Positions 28,666 to 36,933 are shown, numbered from the stretch's first letter. The stretch is 64,000 nt of DNA from Saccharothrix sp. HUAS TT1 (GCF_040744945.1 NZ_CP160453.1:8370001-8434000), one strand, 5' to 3'. Numbers and translations: made by a program. Notes: generated by a model not told the origin, from the sequence alone.

Positions 28666-29148
28666 ATGACCGCGGTGGACCTGGTGCAGCGACTTGCCGA
28701 GCTGGAACAGCGCGTGGCCGCGTTGGAGGGCGACGTGCGGGAGGTCCCGCTGCCCGGGACCGAGGACGACGGCGGCGCGTTCGGCTACGGCGGTCAGGTC
28801 GCCCTCGCGGACGGCCGGGTCTCGTGGCGGATCGACGTGACGCCGGAGCGCGCGCTGTCGTTGCCGGACCGGCCGCGGATCGAGGTGCTGTCCGCGCTGG
28901 CCCACCCGGTGCGGGTCGACCTGGTCCGCACGCTGCTGGCGCAGGGCGCGCAGCCCGCGACGGCGTTGCAGGAGGCGGCCCGGCTCGGGTCGACCGGCCA
29001 GCTGTACCACCACCTCAAGGCGCTGACCGCGTCCGGCGTGGTGGAGCAGGACAAGCGCGGGAGCTACCGGCTGCGGCCGGAGGCCACCGTCCCCGTGCTC
29101 GTCCTGCTCACCGCCGCGTCGGACGTCGCCGGTCAGCTGCGCGGCTGA
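28666..29148 (+). CDS. ArsR-like winged-helix transcriptional regulator
   Basis: 160-residue protein with an N-terminal coiled-coil-like heptad (LVQRLAELEQRVAALE) and a C-terminal winged helix. The recognition region reads ALAHPVRVDLVRTLL...STGQLYHHLKALTASGVVEQDKRGSYRL, typical of HTH_20/ArsR-like repressors. No metal-binding Cys motif, so not a metal sensor of the classic kind. Directly downstream of the serine hydrolase (1-nt gap), suggesting it regulates that unit. Convergent with the LLM gene, 9 nt apart. Confidence 0.85.
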   Translation: MTAVDLVQRLAELEQRVAALEGDVREVPLPGTEDDGGAFGYGGQVALADGRVSWRIDVTPERALSLPDRPRIEVLSALAHPVRVDLVRTLLAQGAQPATALQEAARLGSTGQLYHHLKALTASGVVEQDKRGSYRLRPEATVPVLVLLTAASDVAGQLRG

Positions 29149-29157
29149 AGCCCGCCC

Positions 29158-30090
29158 TCAGCCGCGCAGCTGGGGCGCGACCGAGGCGGCGATCAGCTCC
29201 ACGTGGTCGAGGTCGGCCAGGTCGAGGACCTGGAGGTAGGCGCGGCTGATGCCGGTCCTCTCCCGCCACGAGCCGAGCACGTCCACCACCTCGTCGGGCG
29301 TGCCGGCCAGGCCGTCCCGCCGCAGCTCCCCGACCTCGCGGCCGATGGCGGCGGCCCGGCGGGCGATCTCGGCGTCGTCCCGCCCGACGCACACCACGAG
29401 CGCCGCCGAACGGGTGATCCCGGCCGGGTCGCGGCCGATCTCGGCGCACGCCGCGTCGACCCGGGCGAGCACGTCGACCGCGGTGTCCACGCCGACGAAC
29501 GGCAGGTTGAACTCGTCGGCGAACCTCGCCGCGAGCGCGGGCGTCCGCTTGCGGCCCTTGCCGCCGACCAGCACCGGGATCTTCCCGGCCGGCTTGGGCA
29601 GCGCGGGCGAGTCGGCCAGCCGGTAGTGCTTGCCGGCGAAGTCGTAGGTCTGCCCGGCCGGGGTGCCCCACAGGCCGGTGACGATCTCCAGCTGCTCCTC
29701 GTACCGCTCGAAGCGCTCGACCGTGGACGGGAACGGCAGGCCGTACGCGGTGTGCTCGGCCTCGTACCAGCCCGCGCCCAGGCCGAACTCGACCCGGCCA
29801 CCGGACATCCGGTCGACCTGCGCCACCGAGATGGCCAGCGGGCCGGGGTGGCGGAACGTCGCGGCGGTCATCAGCGTGCCGAGCCGGATGGTCTCGGTGT
29901 CCCTGGCCAGCCCGGCGAGGGTGATCCAGGCGTCGGTCGGGCCGGGCAGGCCGTCGCCGTCACCCATCTTGAGGTAGTGGTCGGAGCGGAAGAACGCGCC
30001 GTAGCCGGCGGCCTCGGCGGTGCGCGCCACGGCCAGCAGCTCGTCGTAGGAGGCCCCCTGCTGAGGCTCGGTGAAGATCCGGAGTTCCAC
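29158..30090 (-). CDS. LLM-class F420-dependent oxidoreductase
   Basis: 310-residue luciferase-like TIM-barrel oxidoreductase. Features of the family: SDHYLKM near the N-terminus, FRHPGPLAISVAQVDRMSGGRVEFGLGAG(W), and KIPVLVGGKGRKRTPALAARFADEFN. Actinobacteria use F420 in this subfamily; FMN is possible. Substrate unknown. Single gene on the minus strand, followed upstream by the TetR gene on the same strand with 57 nt between. Confidence 0.87.
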   Translation of the reverse strand: MELRIFTEPQQGASYDELLAVARTAEAAGYGAFFRSDHYLKMGDGDGLPGPTDAWITLAGLARDTETIRLGTLMTAATFRHPGPLAISVAQVDRMSGGRVEFGLGAGWYEAEHTAYGLPFPSTVERFERYEEQLEIVTGLWGTPAGQTYDFAGKHYRLADSPALPKPAGKIPVLVGGKGRKRTPALAARFADEFNLPFVGVDTAVDVLARVDAACAEIGRDPAGITRSAALVVCVGRDDAEIARRAAAIGREVGELRRDGLAGTPDEVVDVLGSWRERTGISRAYLQVLDLADLDHVELIAASVAPQLRG

Positions 30091-30147
30091 CGCGCCAACG
30101 CTAGTCGGCAGGGCGGCCGGGCCGCGATCCGAGCGGCGTGACGACGG

Positions 30148-30807
30148 CTAGCGGCGGCGTGACCTCGACCGCTTCGCCTCCGGGGGCGGTGCGACCGGGC
30201 CTGGCGCCCCGGGCGCGACCCGCAGGCCCTCGACCACCCGCACGATCGTGCGCTCGACCTCGACGCTGGCCTTGCGCGGCTCGGACGCGGCGGCGATCGT
30301 GCTTGCGCCCGCCGACAGCGCGCCGAACAGCAGCCTGCTCATCGTCTCCACCGGCAGCTGCTCCAGCTCGCCGGAGGTCACCAGCACCTCGATGGTGGAG
30401 CGCAGCAGGCCGTAGCTGAAGTGCTCCTCGGCCTCGCGCCACCGCTCCCAGCCCATTACCACCGGCGCCTCGTGGATGACGATCCGCTGGTAGGCGGGCT
30501 CCAGGCAGGTGCGGACGTACGCGCGCAGGCCCGCGATGGCGGTCTCCCACGGGTCGCCGGGCGCGCTGACGATCTCGCCGAGCTTGTGCACGAACTCGGT
30601 CTCGACCGCGTCGAAGGCGGCCTCGAACAACGCCTGCTTGCCGCTGAAGTGGTGGTAGAGCGCGCCCTTGGTGAGCCGGGCCCGCTTGGCCACCTCGTCC
30701 AGCGACGTGCCCGCGTACCCCCGTTTGGTGAACAGCTCCACGGCGCTGTCCACGAGGGCGCGCCTCGTGGACTCCGAGTACTCCAACCGCCTCGACCGCA
30801 CTGTCAC
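30148..30807 (-). CDS. TetR-family transcriptional regulator
   Basis: 219-residue TetR regulator. N-terminal helix-turn-helix: STRRALVDSAVELFTKRGYAGTSLDEVAKRARLTKGALYHHFSGKQALFEAAF. The C-terminal ligand domain is unassigned; the tail is basic (EAKRSRSRRR). Start taken as the GTG (VTVRSRR) at 30807; GTGs at 30810 and 30816 are alternatives. Directly upstream, the divergent intergenic region holds a cluster of 15-bp palindromes, which predicts autorepression and control of the 30934-32353 operon. Confidence 0.9.
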   Translation of the reverse strand: MTVRSRRLEYSESTRRALVDSAVELFTKRGYAGTSLDEVAKRARLTKGALYHHFSGKQALFEAAFDAVETEFVHKLGEIVSAPGDPWETAIAGLRAYVRTCLEPAYQRIVIHEAPVVMGWERWREAEEHFSYGLLRSTIEVLVTSGELEQLPVETMSRLLFGALSAGASTIAAASEPRKASVEVERTIVRVVEGLRVAPGAPGPVAPPPEAKRSRSRRR

Positions 30808-30826
30808 CACGTTCACAACCGTACGA

Positions 30827-30883
30827 CATACCGGCGGTACGTACCCGTGGTATGTTCGGCTCATCGGCCATACCGGCGGTATG
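30827..30883. promoter_or_regulatory. Operator cluster for the divergent TetR/SDR genes
   Basis: Three related sites: CATACCGGCGGTACG (30827-30841), CGTACCCGTGGTATG (30840-30854) and the perfect palindrome CATACCGGCGGTATG (30869-30883; 7-bp arms around one central base). They lie between the TetR start and the gene at 30934, where a self-regulating TetR would bind. Confidence 0.82.
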
Positions 30884-30933
30884 CGAAAGACCTGAGGTAT
30901 GACGCCGGTCACCACGAGACGGAGGGCGTGATC

Positions 30934-31392
30934 ATGGGCTGGTCCGACTTCTACCGGCGGCGCGACGCTCTGGACGCCGTGCTCCGGGCCGCGGCGGCGG
31001 ACCCCGCGGCCCCCCTGGCGTTCGACCGCGACCTGTTCACCGCCGACGAACTGCTCCTGGCCCTGCACCACCGCTGGTCGCACCAGCTCACCGGGCGGCT
31101 CGGCGCGGCGCTGGAGGACGGCGACGACGACCGGGTGGAGATCGTCGCGCGCACGTGGCGCGCGCTGGCCGCCGAGCAGCCGGTGCTGCGCGCGGTGCTG
31201 GACGCGCACCTGACGTCGACCGAGGCCGTCGAGGGCGAGCAGCGCCTGCTGGCGCTCACCGCGGGCCTGGCCGAGCTGTCCGAGCCCGCCGCGGAGGTCG
31301 CCCGCGTCGGCGCGGCGTTCGTGAACCTGATCCGCACCCGTCCGGCCGCCGTCGTGCCCGGCAGGCGCCGCGGACTCGCCAAGAGCGCCTGA
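30934..31392 (+). CDS. Hypothetical protein in the TetR-controlled operon
   Basis: 152-residue soluble, helix-rich protein (many Ala, Leu, Arg, Asp) with no recognised family. GGAGGG at 30921-30926 favours ATG 30934 over GTG 30928. The stop is about 20 nt from the SDR start, so both are one operon under the TetR operators. Its C-terminus is basic (PGRRRGLAKSA). Confidence 0.75.
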   Translation: MGWSDFYRRRDALDAVLRAAAADPAAPLAFDRDLFTADELLLALHHRWSHQLTGRLGAALEDGDDDRVEIVARTWRALAAEQPVLRAVLDAHLTSTEAVEGEQRLLALTAGLAELSEPAAEVARVGAAFVNLIRTRPAAVVPGRRRGLAKSA

Positions 31393-31411
31393 CCACCTGT
31401 AGGTGTTGAGC

Positions 31412-32353
31412 ATGCCGAAGTGGATTGCCCGGAAGTGGGACACCGCCGACATCCCCGACCAGCACGGGCGCACCGCGCTGGTCACCGGGGCCAACTCCGG
31501 CCTCGGCCTGCGCACCGCCGAGGTGCTGGCCGAGAAGGGCGCGCACGTCCTGCTCGCCTGCCGCTCCCCCGAACGCGGCCAGCGCGCGCTGGACCGCGTC
31601 CTCGCGACCGGCGCCAAGGCCGAACTGGTGCCGCTGGACCTGGCCGACCTGTCGTCGGTCCGCGCGGCCGCCGCGCTGGTCCGCGAGCGCACCGGTGACG
31701 CGCTGGACGTGCTGGTCAACAACGCGGGCGTGATGGCGGTGCCGCTGGGGCGCACCGCCGACGGCTTCGAGCGCCAGTTCGGCACCAACCACCTCGGCCA
31801 CGCCGCGCTGACGTGGCTGCTCATGCCCGCGCTGCGCACGAGGCCGGGCGCGCGCGTGGTCACCGTGTCCAGCCTGGCCCACCAGGCCGGTCGGCTCGAC
31901 CTGGCCGACCCGAACTACGAGGCGCGCAAGTACACCGCGTGGGGCGCCTACGGCCAGTCCAAGCTGGCCAACCTGCTGTTCGCCAGGGAGCTGGACCGGC
32001 GCACCAGGGCCGCGGGCCTGGACGTGACGTCCGTCGCCGCGCACCCCGGCATCACCGCCACCGAGCTGAGCGCCAACATGGCGCGGGCCCGCGGCAACCC
32101 GCTGCTCGGCCTCGGCACGAAGATCAGCGACTTCTTCTCGCAGTCGGTCCAGGTCGGGGCGTTGCCGCAGCTCTACGCGGCGACGTCGCCGGACGTCGAA
32201 CCGGGCGGTTACTACGGGCCGGACGGCTTCCGCGGCACGCGCGGCCACCCGACGCGGGTCGGGTCCACCACGGCCGCCCGCGACGACCTCGCGGCCAGCC
32301 GGTTGTGGGACTTGACGGCCAAGCTCACGGCCGTCGCACCGGACCCCTCGTGA
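31412..32353 (+). CDS. Short-chain dehydrogenase/reductase
   Basis: 313-residue SDR of the retinol-dehydrogenase/WWOX-like type. Motifs: cofactor loop TGANSGLG, NNAG, catalytic Ser in VSSLAHQ and Y-x-x-x-K (YGQSK). The Arg after the second strand (CRSPERG) indicates NADP(H). Typical substrates are lipophilic alcohols/ketones; the real one is unknown. ATG 31412 with AGGTG seven bases upstream is preferred to GTG 31403. With the TetR upstream this could be a xenobiotic-responsive unit (inference). Confidence 0.88.
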   Translation: MPKWIARKWDTADIPDQHGRTALVTGANSGLGLRTAEVLAEKGAHVLLACRSPERGQRALDRVLATGAKAELVPLDLADLSSVRAAAALVRERTGDALDVLVNNAGVMAVPLGRTADGFERQFGTNHLGHAALTWLLMPALRTRPGARVVTVSSLAHQAGRLDLADPNYEARKYTAWGAYGQSKLANLLFARELDRRTRAAGLDVTSVAAHPGITATELSANMARARGNPLLGLGTKISDFFSQSVQVGALPQLYAATSPDVEPGGYYGPDGFRGTRGHPTRVGSTTAARDDLAASRLWDLTAKLTAVAPDPS

Positions 32354-32368
32354 CGTAGGGTTGAGGCC

Positions 32369-33373
32369 GTGACCGTCGTACCTGAAGGTCGGAAGCTGCT
32401 GCGGCTGGAAGTCCGCAACAGCCAAACGCCCATCGAGAAGAAGCCCTCGTGGATCAAGACCAAGGCGAAGATGGGCCCCGAGTACCGGGAGCTCAAGGGC
32501 CTGGTCAAACGCGAGGGCTTGCACACGGTGTGCGAAGAAGCCGGTTGTCCCAACATCTACGAGTGCTGGGAAGACCGCGAGGCCACCTTCCTCATCGGTG
32601 GCGAGCAGTGCACCCGACGCTGCGACTTCTGCCAGATCGACACCGGCAAGCCCGCCGACCTCGACCGCGATGAACCGCGGCGGGTGGCGGAGTCCGTGCA
32701 GGCCATGGGCCTGCGCTACTCGACCGTGACCGGCGTGGCCCGGGACGACCTGGAGGACGGCGGGGCCTGGCTGTACGCCGAGACCGTCCGCCGCATCCAC
32801 GAGATCAACCCGGGCACCGGCGTCGAGCTGCTGATCCCGGACTTCAACGCGGTGCCCGAGCAGCTGGCCGAGGTGTTCTCGTCGCGGCCCGAGGTGCTGG
32901 CGCACAACCTGGAGACCGTGCCGCGCATCTTCAAGCGCATCCGGCCGGGGTTCCGCTACGAGCGGTCCCTGGAGGTCATCACCGCCGCCCGCGAGGCCGG
33001 CCTGGTGACCAAGTCCAACCTGATCCTGGGCATGGGCGAGACGCCGGACGAGGTCACCGAGGCGCTGAGCGACCTGCACGACGCCGGCTGCGAGATCATC
33101 ACGATCACGCAGTACCTGCGGCCCTCGCCCCGGCACCACCCGGTGGAGCGCTGGGTGAAGCCGGAGGAGTTCGTGGCGCACAAGGAGACCGCCGAGGGCA
33201 TCGGGTTCTCCGGCGTCATGGCCGGTCCCCTGGTCCGCTCGTCCTACCGCGCCGGGCGGCTGTACGCGCAGGCCGTGCAGAAGCGCGGCGACGTGCTGCC
33301 GGAGAACCTGCGCCACCTGCTCGAAGCCGGTGGCGCGGCGCAGGAGATCACCTCACTGCTGTCGTCCCGCTGA
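32369..33373 (+). CDS. lipA: Lipoyl synthase
   Basis: 334-residue radical SAM enzyme inserting two sulfurs into octanoyl-lipoyl domains. Both clusters are bound by intact motifs: auxiliary C55-x4-C60-x5-C66 and radical SAM C81-x3-C85-x2-C88. The C-terminal [11 protein letters not shown] contains the Ser ligand of the auxiliary cluster. GTG at 32369, 15 nt after the SDR stop. The last 21 nt overlap the convergent saccharopine-dehydrogenase-like gene. Confidence 0.96.
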   Translation: MTVVPEGRKLLRLEVRNSQTPIEKKPSWIKTKAKMGPEYRELKGLVKREGLHTVCEEAGCPNIYECWEDREATFLIGGEQCTRRCDFCQIDTGKPADLDRDEPRRVAESVQAMGLRYSTVTGVARDDLEDGGAWLYAETVRRIHEINPGTGVELLIPDFNAVPEQLAEVFSSRPEVLAHNLETVPRIFKRIRPGFRYERSLEVITAAREAGLVTKSNLILGMGETPDEVTEALSDLHDAGCEIITITQYLRPSPRHHPVERWVKPEEFVAHKETAEGIGFSGVMAGPLVRSSYRAGRLYAQAVQKRGDVLPENLRHLLEAGGAAQEITSLLSSR

Positions 33374-34390
33374 GGGTTCGTCGACCACCACGCCGTCCAG
33401 CGCCCGGACGTAGTCCGCTCCGAACGCGCTGGACGGCGTGTGCGCGCCCGGGGTCGCCTCCTGGAGGCGTTGGACGGCCCTGATCACCGAGTCGGCGGTG
33501 AGGTCGTAGGCGTTCGGACCGGTGAGCGCGGCCCGGACCCGGTTGCCGTCGGCGTCCCACACCTCGCCGAACACCTCGCAGCGCGTCTTCGCCCTGGTGG
33601 CCTCGCTCGGCCCGCCGATGCGCTTGACCACCGCCCGGCCCAGCTTCTGGGCCAGGCCCGTGCGCAGCAGCGGCGCGGTGACCGGCTGGAGCTTGCCCAG
33701 CAGGGCGGGGAACGCGGTGAACGTGGTGATGTTCGGGATGCCGGTGGACCGGTAGGCCGTGCTGACGTCGCCCCACGGGATCGCGCCGACGTCGCGGGGC
33801 CGGTCGCGGAAGTGCGCCGTCCGCCGCCGGTGACCGAGCGGGACGCCGCGGATCACGCCGTCGACCCTGGCCCGACCGCCCCCGCCCGAGCCCTCGACGG
33901 CCGTCCGCGCCGTGCCCGTGCTGGCGCCGCCCTGGACCAGGAACGCGAGGTCGAGGTGGGTGGCCGTGGGCAGGGCGGCGTGCAGCATGGCGGCCAGGCA
34001 GTCGGTGGGGACGACGTCGAACCCGGCGCCGGGCAGCAGCACCACGCCGGCGGCCTTCGCGTCGGCGTCGCGCCGGCCCACCGCCTCGAAGACGTCGATC
34101 TCGCCGGTGATGTCGAGGTAGTGGGTCCCGCTGGTGAGGCACGCGTCCACCATCGGGCCGGAGGTGGCCGAGAACGGGCCGGCGCAGTGCGCGACCGCGT
34201 CCACGTCCCGGAGCGCCTTCGCAGCGTCCTCAAGGGCGAAGACGCGGTGCTCCAGGCCCAGTCGCTCGGCCAGGGGGCGCACCTTCGCCTCGTCGCGCCC
34301 GGCCAGCACCGGTCGCAGTCCCCGTCGCACCGCCAGCTCGGCGACGAGCGTGCCGGTGAACCCGTTGGCGCCGTAGATCATCCACGTCAT
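33353..34390 (-). CDS. Saccharopine dehydrogenase-like / trans-acting enoyl reductase family protein
   Basis: 345-residue NAD(P)-binding protein: the N-terminus [21 protein letters not shown] is the Rossmann motif of the saccharopine dehydrogenase-like oxidoreductase family, followed by [29 protein letters not shown]. In mycobacteria members act as trans-acting enoyl reductases in lipid synthesis; role here unknown. Its 3' end overlaps the lipA 3' end by 21 nt (tail-to-tail). Confidence 0.87.
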   Translation of the reverse strand: MTWMIYGANGFTGTLVAELAVRRGLRPVLAGRDEAKVRPLAERLGLEHRVFALEDAAKALRDVDAVAHCAGPFSATSGPMVDACLTSGTHYLDITGEIDVFEAVGRRDADAKAAGVVLLPGAGFDVVPTDCLAAMLHAALPTATHLDLAFLVQGGASTGTARTAVEGSGGGGRARVDGVIRGVPLGHRRRTAHFRDRPRDVGAIPWGDVSTAYRSTGIPNITTFTAFPALLGKLQPVTAPLLRTGLAQKLGRAVVKRIGGPSEATRAKTRCEVFGEVWDADGNRVRAALTGPNAYDLTADSVIRAVQRLQEATPGAHTPSSAFGADYVRALDGVVVDEPSAGRQQ

Positions 34391-34414
34391 GGGGTAGAAG
34401 CTACTCGCAGGTAG

Positions 34415-34705
34415 CTACCCGGACGACCTCCGCCGCACCACGAGGCTCCCGACCACGAGCAACAACCCCACCACGGCGACCGGGGCGGCCCACGCCAACC
34501 GCTCCAACCGCAGCCGTCCGCAGATCTCGACGAACGCCGCGCCCTCCGCCTCGACCCCGACCCGGTCGAACCCCATCCCCGCGCCGTTGCCGCAGGAGAT
34601 CGGGAGGCCCGACGGGGAGTCGGTGGTCAGGGGCAGCAGCACGATCAGCAGACCGGCCAGGAAGAACGCGACACCGACCACCGCGGTGACGACCCTGGGC
34701 GACAT
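34415..34705 (-). CDS. Small two-helix membrane protein (96 aa)
   Basis: 96 residues with two hydrophobic helices (about 5-26 and 70-89) and an extracellular loop holding two cysteines (PISCGNG, VEICGRL) that could form a disulfide. C-terminus basic. No family recognised. Upstream of its ATG lies the 540-nt gap described next. Confidence 0.65.
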   Translation of the reverse strand: MSPRVVTAVVGVAFFLAGLLIVLLPLTTDSPSGLPISCGNGAGMGFDRVGVEAEGAAFVEICGRLRLERLAWAAPVAVVGLLLVVGSLVVRRRSSG

Positions 34706-35249
34706 GTGAGGAAGTTACGTCTTCGGCGGGCTCCGGCATAGGGGCACGTCCCAGTTGGCAACCCCCGCCCGACCATCCGGCCCATCGGGGACCGCAGGTC
34801 CACAAGGGCAAAACCGGGGGATGAACGGCACACCCAGAGCGCCGAACGGCAGCCTTTATCACTCCGCAGATCAGCCAAACAGATCACACGACCAGTGGTT
34901 CGTCACCAACGGTAGTGATTTTCCGAGTCACCGGGAATTGCCGTCTTTCCACAAACGCTTGCGTCACACGATCGAGTGAATAATCGCCCCGCCGGGGCGC
35001 TGACCACGGACTTCCCGCCGGGTTGTCGAAGATCACCGCTGGCCCCGAAGAAGGAACCGTTCGCCGACCGGGCGTTTCGAGTGACCCGATCAGTCGTTGC
35101 GGTGCGCCACACTGATTACAGCGTCACCGAACAACGACGCGAACGAAACCGGGCATGTGAACGCGGCCTCCTGCGCGAACAGGAGACCGCGTGCGTCCCA
35201 CCCGTCTCCGTGGCCTCAGAAACCAGAAGAACGTTCGGAGGAACAACTG
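34706..35249. other. Gene-poor, lower-GC intergenic region
   Basis: About 540 nt between divergent genes, visibly less GC-rich than its surroundings (runs such as CTTTATCACTCC and GAATAATCG). No convincing coding frame: short open frames lack Shine-Dalgarno sites and have random third-position composition. It contains the 16-bp palindrome at 34964 and a half-site TCGAGTGA at 35077-35084. Confidence 0.7.
34964..34979. promoter_or_regulatory. 16-bp palindromic site A (TCACAC-GATC-GAGTGA)
   Basis: TCACACGATCGAGTGA matches the site at 35975-35990 (TCACTCTATCGAGTGA) at 14 of 16 positions. It is 271 nt upstream of the start at 35250. Confidence 0.55.
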
Positions 35250-35615
35250 TTGAGTCTAGAGTTGTCCCCTTGGTCCCGACCAGGGGTCGAGCAGGCACAT
35301 CCGAGTGATGGTGCGGCTACACCCGTTCGGCGCAGCCTCCCCGTGCACCGACTGCCGTCCGCGCACCGGTCGCCGACCGCGCCGCGAGGGGTTACCGGGA
35401 CCGGACCGGCCGCACCGCAGCCGCCGACCGGCGCCCACCGCCTGCCGACCGTCGCCGCCCTCCACCACCGGGTCCGGGTCCTGCTCGGCCTGGCCGTGCT
35501 CGGCGCGCTGGTGGTGCTGCTCGCGCTGGGCGCGCAAGCGGTCGTGCCCCTGGCCGTCTGCGCCGCGGCCGCCGCGACGACCTACCTCCTGCCGCCCGTG
35601 CGCTTCGCCGCCTAG
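35250..35615 (+). CDS. Two-helix membrane protein with disordered N-terminus (121 aa)
   Basis: TTG-started frame decided by GGAGG at 35237-35241. 121 residues: residues 1-65 are Pro/Arg/His-rich and probably disordered; residues about 73-93 and 96-115 form two hydrophobic helices joined by a very short turn. C-terminus PPVRFAA. No family recognised. The next small gene begins 32 nt later and both precede a strong terminator, so they form a two-gene unit. Confidence 0.58.
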   Translation: MSLELSPWSRPGVEQAHPSDGAATPVRRSLPVHRLPSAHRSPTAPRGVTGTGPAAPQPPTGAHRLPTVAALHHRVRVLLGLAVLGALVVLLALGAQAVVPLAVCAAAAATTYLLPPVRFAA

Positions 35616-35647
35616 CGGCACGCGGGCAACGACCTGAAGGGGCACCT

Positions 35648-35761
35648 GTGACGTTGTGGCTGGAACTCGCCACGGCAACGCTGCAAGCAGCGGTCGCGGC
35701 ACTGGGCGTGGCGTCGGCGGTCAGGCGGGCACGCCGACCACCTCGGCTCGACGAGGACTGA
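35648..35761 (+). CDS. Small single-helix protein (37 aa)
   Basis: GTG start with AAGGGG upstream. The 37-residue product is one hydrophobic helix (LWLELATATLQAAVAALGVASAV) followed by a basic-then-acidic tail (RRARRPPRLDED), the pattern of small membrane proteins. Lies between the 121-residue protein and a 14-bp terminator. Confidence 0.48.
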   Translation: MTLWLELATATLQAAVAALGVASAVRRARRPPRLDED

Positions 35762-35776
35762 CCGAGCACGCGGAAG

Positions 35777-35820
35777 CACCTCCCGGCCGCCGATCCGCGC
35801 GGCGACGCGGCCGGGAGGTG
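35777..35820 (+). terminator. Hairpin terminator
   Basis: Arms CACCTCCCGGCCGC and GCGGCCGGGAGGTG pair perfectly over 14 bp with a 16-nt loop, 15 nt after the 37-residue ORF. Confidence 0.8.
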
Positions 35821-36219
35821 TTCGCACTTGATGGACCACCCGGCCCACTCGGGGCGAGCGGATGTCGTCGCGCGCCGAACGGTCCCGCGGCTGCCGAATC
35901 CGACCGGCCGGGCCATTCACGGCGCCGGCAATTTCAGGAACTCTTCAGGTCTCGATCACTGAGAAAGAGGATAATCACTCTATCGAGTGACTTGTTCCCT
36001 CGCGCCTCCACCCGATCCGCCCAATACCCCACCCCGCCGGGCACGAACAGCGGTCTTCGCACTTCAACGCCCGCCTAAAACCGTCTCCGCCGCTGGGCTC
36101 AAGCCACTCGCCGCTCGCCGACCGAGTCGGCTGTTCCACCCGTTCGTGGGTCATGGTCGATGCACCGAACGAACTCTTCCCACCGTTCCGCCGCGCATGA
36201 GAAGGAGTTCCAGCCCACC
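35821..36219. other. Intergenic region, lower GC
   Basis: About 400 nt without a convincing gene. Holds palindromic site B (35975-35990) in an AT-richer stretch (GAGAAAGAGGATAATCACTC) and a GAAGGAG Shine-Dalgarno (36201-36207) for the gene at 36220. Confidence 0.65.
35975..35990. promoter_or_regulatory. 16-bp palindromic site B (TCACTC-TATC-GAGTGA)
   Basis: 6-bp perfect arms TCACTC/GAGTGA around TATC; 14 of 16 positions match site A. It is 230 nt upstream of the start at 36220, a similar distance to that of site A from 35250. Confidence 0.55.
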
Positions 36220-36741
36220 GTGAACGCCATCGAGGACGACACACTGCTGACCGCCCTGGAACGCCGCCTGGCCGCCGCTCTCGGCGGCAGCACCCGCTTC
36301 GGCCGCCTGGCCCTGCGCTGGCCGACCGCCGCCCGGCGCCGGGCCGCCGACACGGTCGCGTTCCGCACCAACGACGTGGGCGGCTACGGCCCGGTGCCCC
36401 TCGACCGGAGCTTGGACGTCACCGTCATCACCACCCGGTTCGCCAAGATCCCGGAGTTCGCCCGCACCGACGAGCTCAAGCAGTCCCGCCTGATCCCCTG
36501 CGCCGACCAGGAGCGCGAGGAACTGCTGACCGCCCCGATCCCGATGGACCACTGGCTGACCTTCGAGACCACCGTCGCGGGCCGGTCCTACCACCTCCAC
36601 GAGGGCCGCTGGCACGAGACCGGGCCGTCCCGGAGCGGCTACGCCCGGCCGACGAACGCCACCTCGCCGGACCCGAAGCCGGGCCGCAGGGTGATCTGGA
36701 GCTCGACGGGCTGGGCGCCGACGGCGCAGACCACGTCGTAG
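36220..36741 (+). CDS. Hypothetical protein, possible DUF6119/TIGR04141-like fragment
   Basis: 173-residue protein from GTG 36220 (ATG 36160 is an alternative start). Segments such as LALRWPTAARRR, LDVTVITTRFAKIPEF and YHLHEGRWHET recall the sporadically distributed DUF6119/TIGR04141 proteins, which are about 500 residues and often lie near defence loci, but the likeness is weak. If correct, this copy keeps only a central part. The last 40 residues (SPDPKPGRRVIWSSTGWAPTAQTTS) are low-complexity and may be read-through after truncation. Lies in a lower-GC area beside a tRNA gene. Confidence 0.45.
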   Translation: MNAIEDDTLLTALERRLAAALGGSTRFGRLALRWPTAARRRAADTVAFRTNDVGGYGPVPLDRSLDVTVITTRFAKIPEFARTDELKQSRLIPCADQEREELLTAPIPMDHWLTFETTVAGRSYHLHEGRWHETGPSRSGYARPTNATSPDPKPGRRVIWSSTGWAPTAQTTS

Positions 36742-36791
36742 GCGAAGGCCACGCCACAGGGGCGGGTCTTGCCGGGCAGCCACGAGCACCG

Positions 36792-36815
36792 GGTGCGGGG
36801 CTGCACCCCCGCACC
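36792..36815 (-). terminator. Hairpin terminator downstream of tRNA-Val
   Basis: Arms GGTGCGGGG and CCCCGCACC (9 bp) around a 6-nt loop, 8 nt beyond the 3' end of the tRNA on the minus strand. Confidence 0.7.
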
Positions 36816-36823
36816 GGGCGCAG

Positions 36824-36895
36824 TGGGCGCGGCAGGGTTCGAACCTGCGACCGCTCGGGTGTAAACCGAGTGCTCTTCCGCTGAGCTACGCGCCC
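36824..36895 (-). tRNA. tRNA-Val (UAC)
   Basis: Minus-strand 72-nt cloverleaf: acceptor GGGCGCG/CGCGCCC plus discriminator A, D arm GTAGCTCAGCGG..AGAGC, anticodon stem CTCGG/CCGAG with loop TTTACAC giving anticodon TAC, and T arm CGCAGGTTCGAACCCTGCG. The 3' CCA is not encoded. It reads the rare GUA valine codon. Confidence 0.95.
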
Positions 36896-36933
36896 CCGAA
36901 GTGCCGGCGGGACCCGGCCGGCGACAGAAGGTA

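Noticed and set aside
34755..34979. 74-codon + strand frame in the 34.7-35.2 kb gap
   Set aside because: No Shine-Dalgarno, third positions not GC-biased, ends inside the palindromic site.
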